64,000 nt of DNA from Cucumis sativus (GCF_000004075.3 NC_026655.2:4340001-4404000), one strand, 5' to 3'. Positions 12,280 through 22,932 are shown, counted from the stretch's first letter. Notes: generated by a model from the sequence alone, not told the origin. Translations and numbers: made by a program.

Positions 12280-12423
12280 TGTTATGATATATATATATAT
12301 ACATATGTCCTTTATTGTAATTTTACATAGTCTCTAGGGTTTAGTTTATTCTCTATATAAATATGTAACATTGCTTTGACTCAATGATAATAAGACAGAT
12401 ACGATTCTAAATTCTAAATTACA
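12280..12423 (+). repeat. right (3') LTR, 144 bp
   Basis: Direct copy of 8164-8301 with the same TG...CA ends. It differs from the left copy by two substitutions and one 6-bp indel. Near identity of the two LTRs means the insertion is fairly recent. Confidence 0.93.
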
Positions 12424-12428
12424 ACTAT
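12424..12428. repeat. target-site duplication, right copy (ACTAT)
   Basis: Exact repeat of 8159-8163. Removing the element and one copy rejoins the ectodomain reading frame of receptor kinase A (GHS|KFDR on the minus strand). Confidence 0.9.
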
Positions 12429-12779
12429 GACCGAGGAGTTGGTACTCTGCTCTCTCAATTTCTATGGTTTCACGGTCTCCATCACATGTAAGCCATCACA
12501 TGTAAGCTTCATTGACTCGGAATAACCTACACGATAACAAGTTTCTGTTCCGTTGTATCTCCAGAAAGGAAATTCCTTGGTAACAAAGGGGTCGCATTTG
12601 AAGGAATTGCAGTTGAAGAACCATTCATCATAAACAGAGGAATTAACAGGAGCAGAAAAGAGCAGAATAAGCAGTATAAGAGCCAAATAAAGTTGTGAAA
12701 GAAGAAATGGAAAGGATCTGGGACTCAATTTTGAGGAACAGAAATATGGGTTTTGAAATAATTTAGGAGAGGAAGACAT
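12424..12779 (-). pseudogene. LRK10-like receptor kinase A, 5' portion: signal peptide and ectodomain first half
   Basis: Start ATG at 12777-12779. It encodes a hydrophobic signal peptide (SQLYLALILLILLFSAPVNS) and the start of a GUB_WAK_bind ectodomain of a third class (CNSFKC...KEFPFWRYNGTETC). Near 12462 the frame ends at TAG, right after METVKP. The following sequence is open in another frame (IEIERAEYQLLGHS), which fits a 1-nt deletion. That second frame runs to the Copia insertion and continues in register at 8163. The rejoined ectodomain exon is 846 nt, one short of the phase-1 length that the other genes in the array keep, which independently supports a single missing base. Confidence 0.85.
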
Positions 12780-13307
12780 GGTATTAGAGTATTGGAGTTG
12801 AACGAAAGGTGAAAGTTTAGAAATACTTATGTGTATTCAGTCTTTACTAAAGCTCTCATTTTGACGTCGAACAATCTTCAAATTAAAGGCGAAGACGACG
12901 AAGACGACTTTAGACTACCACCCAATTTGTTTCAATTCGTCGATTTTGTAAACATTATATCCGTACCAATTTATTTGAATCATGGGCCATGGATGACCCC
13001 AAAACAATCGTGGAAAAAAAGATATTTGTCAGGTTTCATATTCATGTCAAATTATTAAAATGAAACTTTGCAGATGTAAATTTTGGCTCTCACTGTCTTA
13101 ATATTCGTATTTGTATCTGTATTGAGATTAATGGATGATAAAGATAATGTTTTTTTGAAAGGTTTAACATGTATTTTCTTTTACCATGAAACCACAAATA
13201 AAACTCGACCACTGTCATTTGGTGTTGAAGTTTGGTAATCCAAAGCACAATGGCAGAATCTGGGGACTGTCTCTTATCTTCTGTCTTCTCTTGAATTCCC
13301 ACATCTT
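12780..13307. other. short spacer between kinases A and B
   Basis: Holds the promoter and 5' UTR of A and the 3' end of B. At 13195-13290 the minus strand still encodes, out of frame, a remnant of the C-terminal tail found in gene G (SPDSAIVLWI versus SPDSVVVPWM). No other gene is visible. Confidence 0.6.
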
Positions 13308-15617
13308 CTAACTTCTATTCTCTATGTTTCTCAAAATTTGTAGTGTTTCCAACATTGAGGGTCTTGTATCCCTCACACTTTGAAGGCATTGAAATGCCAA
13401 CTCTGCTACTCTGCATATCATGTCTCTGATTCTTTCATCTGTTTTAAATCCAAGACATGGGTCCACGAAGTCGTCTAATTCGTTGTTCTGGATCTTGTTG
13501 ATTGCCATTGTCGATAGATTAATCTCATGCCTGTGCCTAGTGATATCAACTGCTGGCTTTGAAGATATCAGCTCAACCAACACGACTCCAAAGCTAAACA
13601 CATCGCTTTTCTTTGTCAGTTGATAACATTCGTGATACTCTGGATCAACATATCCTGGAGTTCCTTGTGGAGAAGTTGAAACATGTGTCACTTGTGTAGG
13701 AAAAAGACGAGACAGTCCGAAATCGGCAACTTTGACATTGAAGTTGTTGTCAACGAGAATGTTGGTGGTTTTAACATCGCGGTGGATGGTTTCTGAAGCA
13801 TGGAGAAAAGCGAGAGCACTTGCTGTCTCTATGGCAATCTTCAACCTTGTAAGCCATGGAAGCTGACCTGGTCTTGCTTGGATGCCGTGAAGATGATCGG
13901 CAACTGTACCATTTGGTACAAATTCATAAATCAAAAATAGTTCACGACATCGTTGAGAGGCGCATCCATAAAGAGTGACTAGATGTGGGTGGCGCAAACG
14001 AGTAAGGATCTCCACTTCATTCATGAAATGCTCAACTTTTCTATAGCTATTTTGAAACAATCTTTTAACTGCAACCTCACGTCCATCTCGGAGTTTGCCT
14101 GTTAGAGATCAAAGAAATTCAAATGAATATTATACTACGCAGCACCAATCTTTTTGCAGTTCACTCCAACCACACAGTAGAGAGAACTAAAAAGTATTTA
14201 CCATAGTAGACGGTGCCAAAGCCACCATCTCCAAGTTCGTTGGTGGTGTTAAATTTGTCTGTAGCTCGTACAAGTTCTTGATAAGAGAAGAGAGGAACAG
14301 CCACGGAATTTTCTCCATGCTGATCAAGTGCCTTCATTAGACGATCACGAGAATTATTTGGAAGGAGAATGGAGGAAGAAGCATAGGGATGCTTATTTTT
14401 GTTCAAACGATTCCTAATTAAGAAGATTAGACTCATAATCACTATGCCTCCTAAACCAGAGCCAACACCTGTAATGCCATTCAGTTTATGCTAATTTATT
14501 AAATCAGGTTTCTAACACATGAGAAATCTAATGAGCATATGTAATGTGAAATCAAGGTCTAGATTTTAGTACCTATCATAATCTTCTTCCAAGTATCATA
14601 TGATCCTTCTGTCAGGACAAGCAAATTGTTAAACAAGACCAAATAAGGTTTTGGATATAAGTTTAGTTTAGTCATATGATTTGGTTTACTTTGTTCTTAG
14701 TTCTAAATACAATCAACAAATACAATCTGCATACACTGTTATGAAAACGACGAAAACGTGGAGCGGTTTACTATTAGTATGAAAGACAGAGAGGAAGGGG
14801 AATGAGACGTACTAATAATATTAGGAGCATGAGGAGGGGGAAGAGGAGGAGGAGGAGCTTTACAGTCGTAGGAACTAGCAATTCCATTGGTACAAATGCA
14901 GTAGTATGGATGCGTGTTGTTCCCTCCACATTTTCCTCCATTTTCATTGCATTCATTACAAGCATCCTTATACCAATTCTCATATTCCACATCGAAACCC
15001 CATTTCACAGCCTTCTCCACCAAACTTTTCCTCTCTTTTATACCTTCTTTCAGCCCCTCTCTCGTGACCATCACCTCTATGTTCATTCCGCATTCCCCCC
15101 TTTCTAGACTCCAACTCTTCGCCGACGGCTCGAATGCATAATTCGGTCTCCGAAGCTTTTCCCATTTCCCACCGCACCAAAATTTGTAAGTATCTGGAAT
15201 TTGAATTTCGTTATCCGTCGAGCAATTGTACCATACCGAAATATTCTGATTGTTGGAAGAATACACGAACCGATGCCCATTCATAGTCGCCACTTGGATT
15301 TCCTTTTCTGGGCAGCAATTCTCGAACAAGTCTGATCTTGCTATCCTCATTCTACTATTCGATTGGTCGATTCTCAGAACGTTGTATTCGAAAGAGTTTA
15401 TGTAAATTGTGGTGGTTTGGTTGTTCCTGCACTTCAGTTTGAATTCTTGCTGCCCGCATACTGTCTCCTTCTTATTCCCCCAAAAGGGATACCTGATGTT
15501 TACTAATTCGCCGCAATTGTAACTCTCACCGCAATCTTCGCTGAAACATATGGAAAGGTGAAACGCGATGGAGAAGAAGAATAAGGTACTATTTCTGGGT
15601 TTTAGGTACATTTTCAT
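13308..15617 (-). CDS. LRK10-like receptor kinase B: type-2 ectodomain with RD-class kinase (chimeric)
   Basis: Membrane receptor-like Ser/Thr kinase, predicted on the plasma membrane with a cell-wall-facing ectodomain. Exons: 14813-15617, 14573-14608, 14202-14468 and 13308-14098, all junctions phase 1. The spliced frame is open for 632 aa. Order: signal peptide (about residues 1-26), GUB_WAK_bind (CGESYNCGELVNIRYPFWG), WAK_assoc cysteines (ACNECNENGGKCG...YYCIC), Pro-rich hinge (PPPPLPPPHAP), TM segment (GSGLGGIVIMSLIFLI), kinase with LGDGGFGTVYYG, VAVKRL, HRDVKTTNIL, DFGLSR, GYVDPEY. The kinase and its extra exon match gene G (LRK10L1.2 class), while the ectodomain matches D, E and F, so this is a fusion of two receptor classes. 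The protein ends at NIENRS-TAG, about 40 residues before the end of G. Confidence 0.88.
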
Positions 15618-16431
15618 TTCTTGAGTTTCTGAACAGTCAAAGGATCTGATTAGAGATAATTATTAGGTACCAAACTTCTTGTCTATTCACTCACTGAGAA
15701 GTGTCATCTTCAAAGAAATGTCAGAGCAACCAATGGATTTAAATCCATTGGTTGCTCTTGCTTCATAAGAATTGATCAATGGAGTGAGATTTTTCTAAGA
15801 AAACGTGTCTTATTTATGAACAACCGATATGGGGTAGACTATTTTCCATAGGTTTCCTGTAATGAATCAAGAAGTGGCCGTCAAACACTCCAGCTAAATA
15901 AGTTGTATAATGTATATACAAGATTTTCTCCATCAAAGTTTATTGTTACTTGCGAACTTACCATCAAATCAAACAAGTTTGAATTAGTCAATTGTTCAGT
16001 CTGCAAAAAAGATCGTCCTTGTTCTAGAGCCTGGGAGACTTGGAATTTTCAAACTTTCAACTTCCTTAAGAGAAGGGTTGATTATTGAGATGTTAAATCC
16101 TTTTCATTCTGCCTAGTAAATGGGGATTATGGTAGAGATTATTTTTACTGTGATTTTAATTTTTGCTTAGGACAAACAAATGCACACGTGTCTGATCTCA
16201 AAGGAGTTGATATCTTTGACACATTGGGCTATGCATTTGCTCTCCTTCAAAAACGTTTGAAATAGTCATTTGTTAACTCAAAAGGCAAAAAGATATCGAA
16301 TTTGAGAGTATTCAAACATGGGAAATTGTTGTTCTTGAGCTGCTTCTGCTCTACTATCAAACGAACAATAGGATTTTATAGACAGAAGAAAATGCGTCCA
16401 ATGGGCAAGAGGGCATCAAAAGCCAGCGTCG
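15618..16431. other. spacer between B and C
   Basis: Promoter and 5' leader of B plus the 3' flank of C. It contains a W-box-like core TTGACT on the minus strand at 15635-15640, probably already in the leader of B. A local inverted repeat flanks 15730-15760 (CAACCAATGGATTTAAATCC / ATTGGTTG). No gene seen. Confidence 0.5.
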
Positions 16432-18371
16432 TTAGTACGAGTTGGATGAAGAAGAAGCAGCAACACCTTGGAGTAGATCAGTCGTAGGAGGTCCAAAAAA
16501 GTAGGGCTTTGGTGGAATCTGTAAGACATCAACACTGCCTTCCAACATCGCAACCACATTGGTCATTGATGGCCTGTTGTCGGGTAATGTCTGGATACAG
16601 TGCAGCCCCACAATTATCATTTTTCTTGCCATTTCTTCTTCCTCTTTTGTATCTCCCCAGGAATAAGAACCTCCATCAATCTCATGTTGTGTAAGCTTAT
16701 TATATATCCAATCAGGAAAATACTCTTCACTGCTCTGCCCCATTTCTTCGTTGGGACACTTTTTTTCACCCAACATCTCAAGAACCAACATTCCATAACT
16801 ATAAACATCAGATTTGTGGGAAACTCTGCCAAGATGTCTAAATATTACTTCAGGCGCCATGAATCCTACTGTTCCTTTCATACCTGTCATTGACACATGA
16901 CTCTCTTTGGCCATGCATTGCTTAGCAAGCCCAAAGTCTGAGATCTTGGGGCAGAAATTATTGTCCAAAAGAATGTTGTGTGGTTTGATGTCAAAATGCA
17001 AGATCCTTGTGTTGCAGTGGCAATGCAAATACTCTAAGCCTCGACCCACACCAATAACGATGTTATAGAGTGTGCTCAAACTCAACTCCACACCATTTTT
17101 TACCTGTAAGTCTCTTTGAAATATATACTTGTCCAATGACCCATTGGACATATATTCATAAACTAAAGCCCTTTTACTTTGCTCATAGCAGAATCCCAAG
17201 AGAGTGGCTATGTTTACATGTGATGTTTTGGTGACGCTAACAACTTCATTCATAAAATCTTGGCCGTTTTCTGTTGATTCATTCAAGAGTTTCACTGCCA
17301 CGTCCTGACCATCTTGTAGTTTTCCTTTGTAGACAGTGCTAAATCCTCCTTGGCCAAGCTTGTCCATGAAGGAATTTGTGATTTTCTTTAAGTGCGAGTA
17401 ACTATACTGCTTTGGTGTGTGCGTGGAATAACTCCTTATCATTTCCTCAATTTTCTTGTCCTCCAAGAACTGTTTCCTTTTGAAGTATATGAAGATGATT
17501 ATGGAGATTGTTAAAATGATGCTTCCTGAAGCAATTGCAACTGAAGAAAAAAGGTGATTAGAAAAGCAACAACGCAATGCTAAAATCTAGTGAATAATAC
17601 CAAAAAAGTAGGAAAAGGAGAATGGAGCAGTGAGATAGTTGGTTATGAAATTATAGCATTAACTAGAGTCTAGAAGTGTGCAGTACCTATGATAAATATT
17701 TTCTGGAGTAAATTGGACTTTCCTGCATAAGAAAACATGAATTGTTAAGATTTGCTGGAAATAGAAAATATATTCCATAGAGATTTGAAACTGAACTTTT
17801 GCAGAATAAACATTCCATGGGATTCATAGAAATGTCAAAGTAATAGAGTTGTGAATATATATGTATATATTTCTATGGGATTCAATTCACATGTTCAGAG
17901 AAGAAAGCAAGTTAGTTGTGATTCTATTATTATATTGCAATTCATTTTCTATACAGATAAAGAACGAAAGCTGAGGTCTTGTATATTATCCATAAATAGT
18001 TAAAGTAGCAGCAAGTTCAACTTTTTAACTTTGAAATTTGTATCTATTTAACCATCAAGGAGCTGATCTTGAATACATTTTCATCTCAACTTTGATGTGG
18101 AATATTGGAAGAAAGAAATGGACATACCATGTGGAGGAGCAAGCCGTGAGGACAATGCTGATCTTGGGTTTCACAAATGCAGTAAAATAGGTGCGTTGTA
18201 TTTTTTCCACACTTTCCACGATTTTCTCAACATGTCTCACATACCATCGTATACAGATCCTTATATTCAACATCCAACTCTTCTTTCGTCCTACTTGCTG
18301 GCTTCTCCAACAGATTAATTCTATTCGTTTTACGTTTGAATTTTAAGCCCTCTATTTCTTCATACCTAACA
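16432..18371 (-). pseudogene. LRK10-like receptor kinase C: intact non-RD kinase, decayed ectodomain
   Basis: Kinase exon 16432-17540 is fully open: TM segment SGSIILTISIIIFIYF, then [29 protein letters not shown] (non-RD), DFGLAK, APEV and a Ser-rich tail. A 36-nt phase 1-1 exon lies at 17687-17722. Of the ectodomain only the last part survives at 18128-18371 (type-2 WAK_assoc end, ENRGKCGKNTTHLFYCIC), with its donor site intact but an in-frame TGA after VCETC. No signal peptide or GUB_WAK_bind part is present upstream. The gene therefore cannot make a normal receptor. A kinase-only product from an internal start is possible but untested. Confidence 0.75.
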
Positions 18372-18399
18372 TAATGTCTTAACTTCATGTATATCATGG

Positions 18400-18526
18400 A
18401 ATCCCATCTTCAAATGGTGATCAGAATAACTCTACCTCAACAACCCAGAAAAATCACCATCAAAATCACTAAAGTCCTTATAGGTACCTCAATGGAGGAC
18501 CGACAAGAATTGAAAGCAAAGTTCTT
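18400..18526 (-). pseudogene. type-1 ectodomain relic 1
   Basis: The minus strand reads NSCRSSIEVPI, then in shifted frames DFSGLL and KMGF, which line up with the NSCQSSVEVPM...DFTGLLRK...LLKMGF segment of gene G. It is broken by frameshifts and stops and lies just upstream of the decayed type-2 ectodomain end of C. Confidence 0.7.
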
Positions 18527-19564
18527 AAAGTATTATGGATAGACTTCAAGAACTTTAATCATATTCATGGCTGGTTGATACAAGCTTACGATATTAGTTT
18601 TCTCATCCCACACATAGTATTGGATAGCATATAGCAATGAAGTATGGGTTTTTAGCAATATTTGTGGTTCACTTTTCAAACTTTACAAATAAGGCGAATC
18701 TCCAATCCCTAAAGTATCCTTTGAGATATTTCTACTTGATTTCTTTTGTTATTCCCAAGCTACGTTGGCTATTTGAACACTTTGTTTTCTCCCTTCTCCC
18801 TTCTCCACAAGGACGAAATCAAAATTAAAAATGGTTCCAATCCAACTTAATCCAAGCTTTGGTTTTTTCTAATTTTCAACTATTTGAACGATGGTGAAAA
18901 CTAATCTAAAGAGAGAGAAAGAATGACAGTAGGATATCAACCATATCATTATATATTTAATGTACAAACCACTGCATTATTAAATATACAACGATACAAT
19001 TCATTATCAAATATATCAATCAAATCTACAAGTATATAGCAATAGTGGATTAAGTGTATTGAAGACTTTCAAGTATATCAAGTGCACTTAATCAATCGAG
19101 TGCATTAGTAAAACATATAAAGTGTATTAGCAGTACATTAAATGTATCAAACGTATCATGTGTATCAATGAAGCACAACAAATATATATGCAATACATTA
19201 GTAAGTGTATTAATAGTACATGTATAAGTGAGGCATAAAAAGTATATAAGTAATTAATACATCAAGTATATCAAATTCAGATGTGGTATGTTGTGAGCCT
19301 AATTTATTAAACTTATTATGATAAATATGCGCGAGAAACTACAATAAATGACGAAATTCTTGAAAATATTTTTAAAATTGTGAGAATTTATCGAACTATA
19401 TGTGTGTGGAAATTACTGCAAAGAACAAAACTACTATAATTGAAAGTATTGCTACTAAAAATCTACAAATATTATAAAATCTAAGAATTTATGATGTCAT
19501 TCATAGCATTATATCAATATAGAAGTCATTATTGATAGCATTTGGAAACTTCGTTTTTGCAGAA
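18527..19564. other. spacer with diffuse short repeats
   Basis: No gene seen. The stretch 18940-19285 is built from many degenerate copies of an AGT(A/G)TAT(T/C)A-like word every 10 to 25 bp, with ATACATTA and TATCAA variants, giving a low-complexity landscape unlike the flanks. Confidence 0.55.
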
Positions 19565-19915
19565 CTTTTTACTTCATCCCTTGTTTCACAGTTGCTACAA
19601 TTTTGGGCACTCCAATTTAAACTGAACTACATCTTCAAAGCCTCAGAATAACTCTTCTTGAACAACTTACTAAAATCCTTTTCCTTATTACTACTGAAGT
19701 GCAAAGGCACCTCAACCAAGGATGGGCAAGAACGGTAAGAGGAGTTCAGGAACCAAAGATCAGTGGCCGAGCCAGGAATTTTGTTTGGCAAAGATCTATC
19801 ATTGAAAGAAACAAAAGAATAGAGTTTACTTGTACTAGAACAACCAATTGGGTAGCTAAAACTGGGAGGAAGGGAAATAAAGTTGTAAAAGAACAAACCA
19901 TAAGGATCTGCTGAA
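19565..19915 (-). pseudogene. type-1 ectodomain relic 2
   Basis: The minus strand encodes a middle-to-late part of a type-1 GUB_WAK_bind ectodomain (SYPIGCSSTSKLYSF, YRSCPSLVEVPLHFSS, FSLNWSAQNCSNCET), matching gene G region by region. An in-frame TAG follows EALKM. The N-terminal part and the cysteine-rich end (GRCG...FVCFC) are missing. No kinase of the matching class follows. Confidence 0.8.
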
Positions 19916-20220
19916 ACTTGAGAGGTATGCTCTTAACGGGTCATTCTATAATTAATTTCATTTGTAGATTTGTATGTTTATATTATGTCCTATAGGATGT
20001 GTAAAATTAAGTTTCCTAATTGTAAATAAGCATTAATCCAAGTCTCCTAATTGTAAATAGTATAGTACCGCAGGCTGCTAAAAATTAATGAAGTGAAAAT
20101 TTCCTCCACGTTTACTTCCCTCGTTGTCACCAAATCATATACAAGTTTGTATTACTCAAAAATGATAAAAGGACATGAAACCTAAGAGATTTCATTGGAG
20201 GATAAATATGATTGTTGCTG

Positions 20221-22429
20221 CTACAATATCAAACTATCATTAGGAATTTCGTTAGATGAAGAGGAAGAAGGTTGGGGATGCTCAAAGGTTGGAGGTCCAA
20301 ACAAGTTGGGTTTCGGTGGAATTTGTAAGCCATCGCCACTGCCTTCCAACATTGCAATAACGTCGGTCATCGACGGCCTGTCGTCGGGCAATGTTTGAAT
20401 ACAATGTAGTCCCACGATTATCATTTTTCTTGTCATCTCTTTTTCTTCTTCTGTGCTTCCCCGCAAACAATAACCTTCATCTATTTCACTTTGTGTAAGA
20501 TTATTGTATATCCAATCAGGAAAGTACTCTCCACTGCTTTGCCCCACTCCATCATTTGGATTCTTTCTTGCTCCCACCATTTCAAGAACTAACATTCCAT
20601 AGCTATATACATCAGACTTGTGAGATACCTTACCAAAGCTCCTAAATATTACTTCAGGTGCAATAAATCCTACCGTCCCTTTCACGCCCGTCATTGTTAC
20701 ATGACTTTCTCTAGCCCTACATTGCTTGGCAAGCCCAAAGTCTGTGATCTTGGGACAAAAATCACTATCCAAAAGTATGTTGTGTGGTTTAATGTCAAAA
20801 TGTAAAATCATTGTTATGCAACCACGGTGCAAGTATTCTAATCCTCGTGCCACACCGATAACGATGCTATGAAGTGTGTTCCAATCCAGCTCAATGTTGT
20901 TTCTGTGTGGCCCTTTGTGGGATATATATTGGTCTAATGACCCTCTAGGCATATATTCATAAATCAGAGCTCTCTTCTTCCTCTCGTAGCAGAAACCTAT
21001 GAGTGAGGCTATATTTACATGCGAAGTTCCGGTGATGCTAACAACTTCGTTGATGAAATCTTGGCCATTTTCTTTGGACTCATTCAAAAGTTTTACAGCC
21101 ACGTCACGTCCATCGGGTAGCTTTCCTCGGTAGATAGTGCTAAATCCTCCTTGGCCAAGTTTGTTCTTGAAGGAGTCTGTAATTTTCTTCAACTTTGAGT
21201 AACTATATCGCTTGGGCATTAATATGGAATATCTTCTTATACTCTCCTCAATGTTGTCTTTGTTTGATTTGTTTTTCCTCATGTAGCAGATGGCGATGAT
21301 GATTATAAAGATTATCAAACCGCCAGTTCCCGAAAATGCACCTGAAAAACAGGCTTGATAGCCAAGTTAGCTCACTTTCAAACCATAAGAATAATAGTGT
21401 TTGTAATATGAAACCAAGTTGTAGTTTTTACCTATGAAGGCCTTTGCCAATATTCTTCTTCTTCCTGCCATGGAAAGCAATGGTCAGGCAAATCGTTAGA
21501 TCACAAGATTGTTTTAACAAAAAGAATGAAAGATAAGGAAGTTTGCAAAATGTAAGGATGTATAATAATATCACTTCCACAATTGAGAAGGAATTAAACA
21601 TACCCGGAGGAGAAGGAGGAGGAGGAGGAGGAGGAGGAGGAGGAGAAGGAGGAGGAGGAGGTGTGCAAACATAAAGATGTACTTCTCCGTTGTTACAAAT
21701 GCATAGAAATTCTTTTGTTGCGTTTCTCCCACACGCCCCGCCGTATTCCTTACATGCCTCGCAAGCTGTGCTGTAAATGTCCTCATATTCAACTTCAAAC
21801 CCTTCTTTCATTCCCCTTTCCATCATCACCGTTCTGTTCGTTTTCCCTTCCTGAAATATCTCCGAGGTAATCGTCACATCGATTTTAATTCCACATTCTC
21901 TGTTATATGGACTCCATTTCGTCGTTTCAGACTCCTCCAAAGCATAATTCGTTCTCCCACTTCTTTCCCCTTTCGATACACACTCAAATACGAAATACTT
22001 CGGGACTTCCAGCAGTATCGGACAATCGTACCACAAGGACAAATTCAGATCGTTGTTAGAATACTTGAACGGACTAAAATCCAACGCCCCCCCTCCAATT
22101 TCTTTGTCAGGGCAGTAATCATCGAACAGCTCTGATCTTGCGATCGTCATTCTATGATCCGATTGACTGATGTTCACAACAATATATGGCCAAGAATTGA
22201 TATGAATGGTAGTGGTTTCGTTGTTTTTGCAACTGAGGCCGAATTCACGGCGACCGCAAAAAGATTGGCGATCATTCCCCCAAAATGGATACGAGATGTT
22301 AACCAATTGACCGCAGTTGTAATTCACACCGCAAGCTTTGAATTCATCGTGGGCAGCATCGGCGAAACAGAGATGAAGATGAAACAAAAGGATTCTGAAG
22401 AAGAGTAAGAGAGGGAGGGAAATTTTCAT
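20221..22429 (-). CDS. LRK10-like receptor kinase D: type-2 ectodomain, non-RD kinase, intact
   Basis: Receptor-like kinase of the LRK10L/WAK-associated group, predicted at the plasma membrane. Exons 21604-22429, 21432-21464 (33 nt) and 20221-21341, phase 1 at both junctions, give 659 aa. Signal peptide about residues 1-23 (LLLFFRILLFHLHLCFA), GUB_WAK_bind with VNYNCGQLVNISYPFWG, WAK_assoc end (ACEACKEYGGACG...FLCIC), then a long Pro/Ser hinge encoded by a GGA-type microsatellite (21608-21660). TM GTGGLIIFIIIIAICYM is followed by kinase motifs [35 protein letters not shown] and APEV. HFD in place of HRD makes it non-RD, a feature common among immune receptor kinases. The ligand is unknown; polysaccharide binding is only a family inference. 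Confidence 0.92.
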
Positions 22430-22840
22430 TTCCGTATAGGCTCATGAACATGAATAGAGGATTGGGGGGTCTTGATCTGAAAATTGAGCAAGACATAGTC
22501 TCCTTCTGCTGATGGTCCTTACAAGGTCGCTTTCAAGAGAAGTGGACCAAATATGAAAACAAAAAGGGAAATTGGGTATGGTCAATTCAGAAGAAGACCC
22601 CGCTCCATCTCTGTAAAGATTTCGCCATTAATTATATCTGCAGTTGCTTTCCTGCTTGAACTAGTCAACTGTTTACTTCATGGAAAAAAGATATTTAAAT
22701 CTGGATGGCTTCGATCTGTGGAGATTGGTTGTTGCTATGTCTCTGTATGGTGGAGGTATGAAGTTAAGATTTAGGTCTTCGAAGATAGAAGAGAATGGTT
22801 CCACCACCAAACAGATCCTGAGCAAAGCGAAAAAAGAAGT
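22430..22840 (-). promoter_or_regulatory. shared upstream block of type-2 genes (copy at D)
   Basis: The sequence just upstream of the D start (around GATTGGGGGGTCTTGATCTG and GACATAGTCTCCTTCTGCTG) recurs upstream of E (26631-26750), F (30159-30260) and H (36768-36880). A second block around 22600-22830 recurs upstream of E (26810-26985) and F (30480-30660). A W-box core TTGACT is present on the minus strand at 22663-22668. This looks like a co-duplicated promoter and leader; function is inferred. Confidence 0.6.
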
Positions 22841-22932
22841 CGGAAAAACAATAAAAATTTTGTATTGAAAAAGACCGCCAAATTTCAAATCAGCAATAAA
22901 AACTTCAGTTCATCCATACATAAACTCATTTC

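Larger units (their letters stand above)
8164..12423 (+). mobile_element. Ty1/Copia LTR retrotransposon, structurally bounded but coding-defective
   Basis: A 4.26-kb element with direct terminal repeats (8164-8301 and 12280-12423), TG...CA ends, a perfect 5-bp target duplication (ACTAT) and a polypurine tract GAGGGGGAG at 12271-12279 abutting the right LTR. Domain order gag, protease, integrase, reverse transcriptase, RNase H is the Copia order. It is inserted in opposite orientation into the ectodomain exon of receptor kinase A. The coding region is broken by a frameshift in gag, a frameshift before the reverse transcriptase and a deletion between reverse transcriptase and RNase H, so it is non-autonomous now. 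Intact elements of this class run about 4.8-5.3 kb, so the shortfall fits the deletion. Confidence 0.95.

Noticed and set aside
22154-22408. Plus-strand open frames opposite the ectodomain exons (also 26355-26648, 29805-30176, 36495-36788) that resemble each other
   Set aside because: They are antisense shadows. Their similarity comes from the homologous minus-strand ectodomain exons, and they have no start context or domain of their own.
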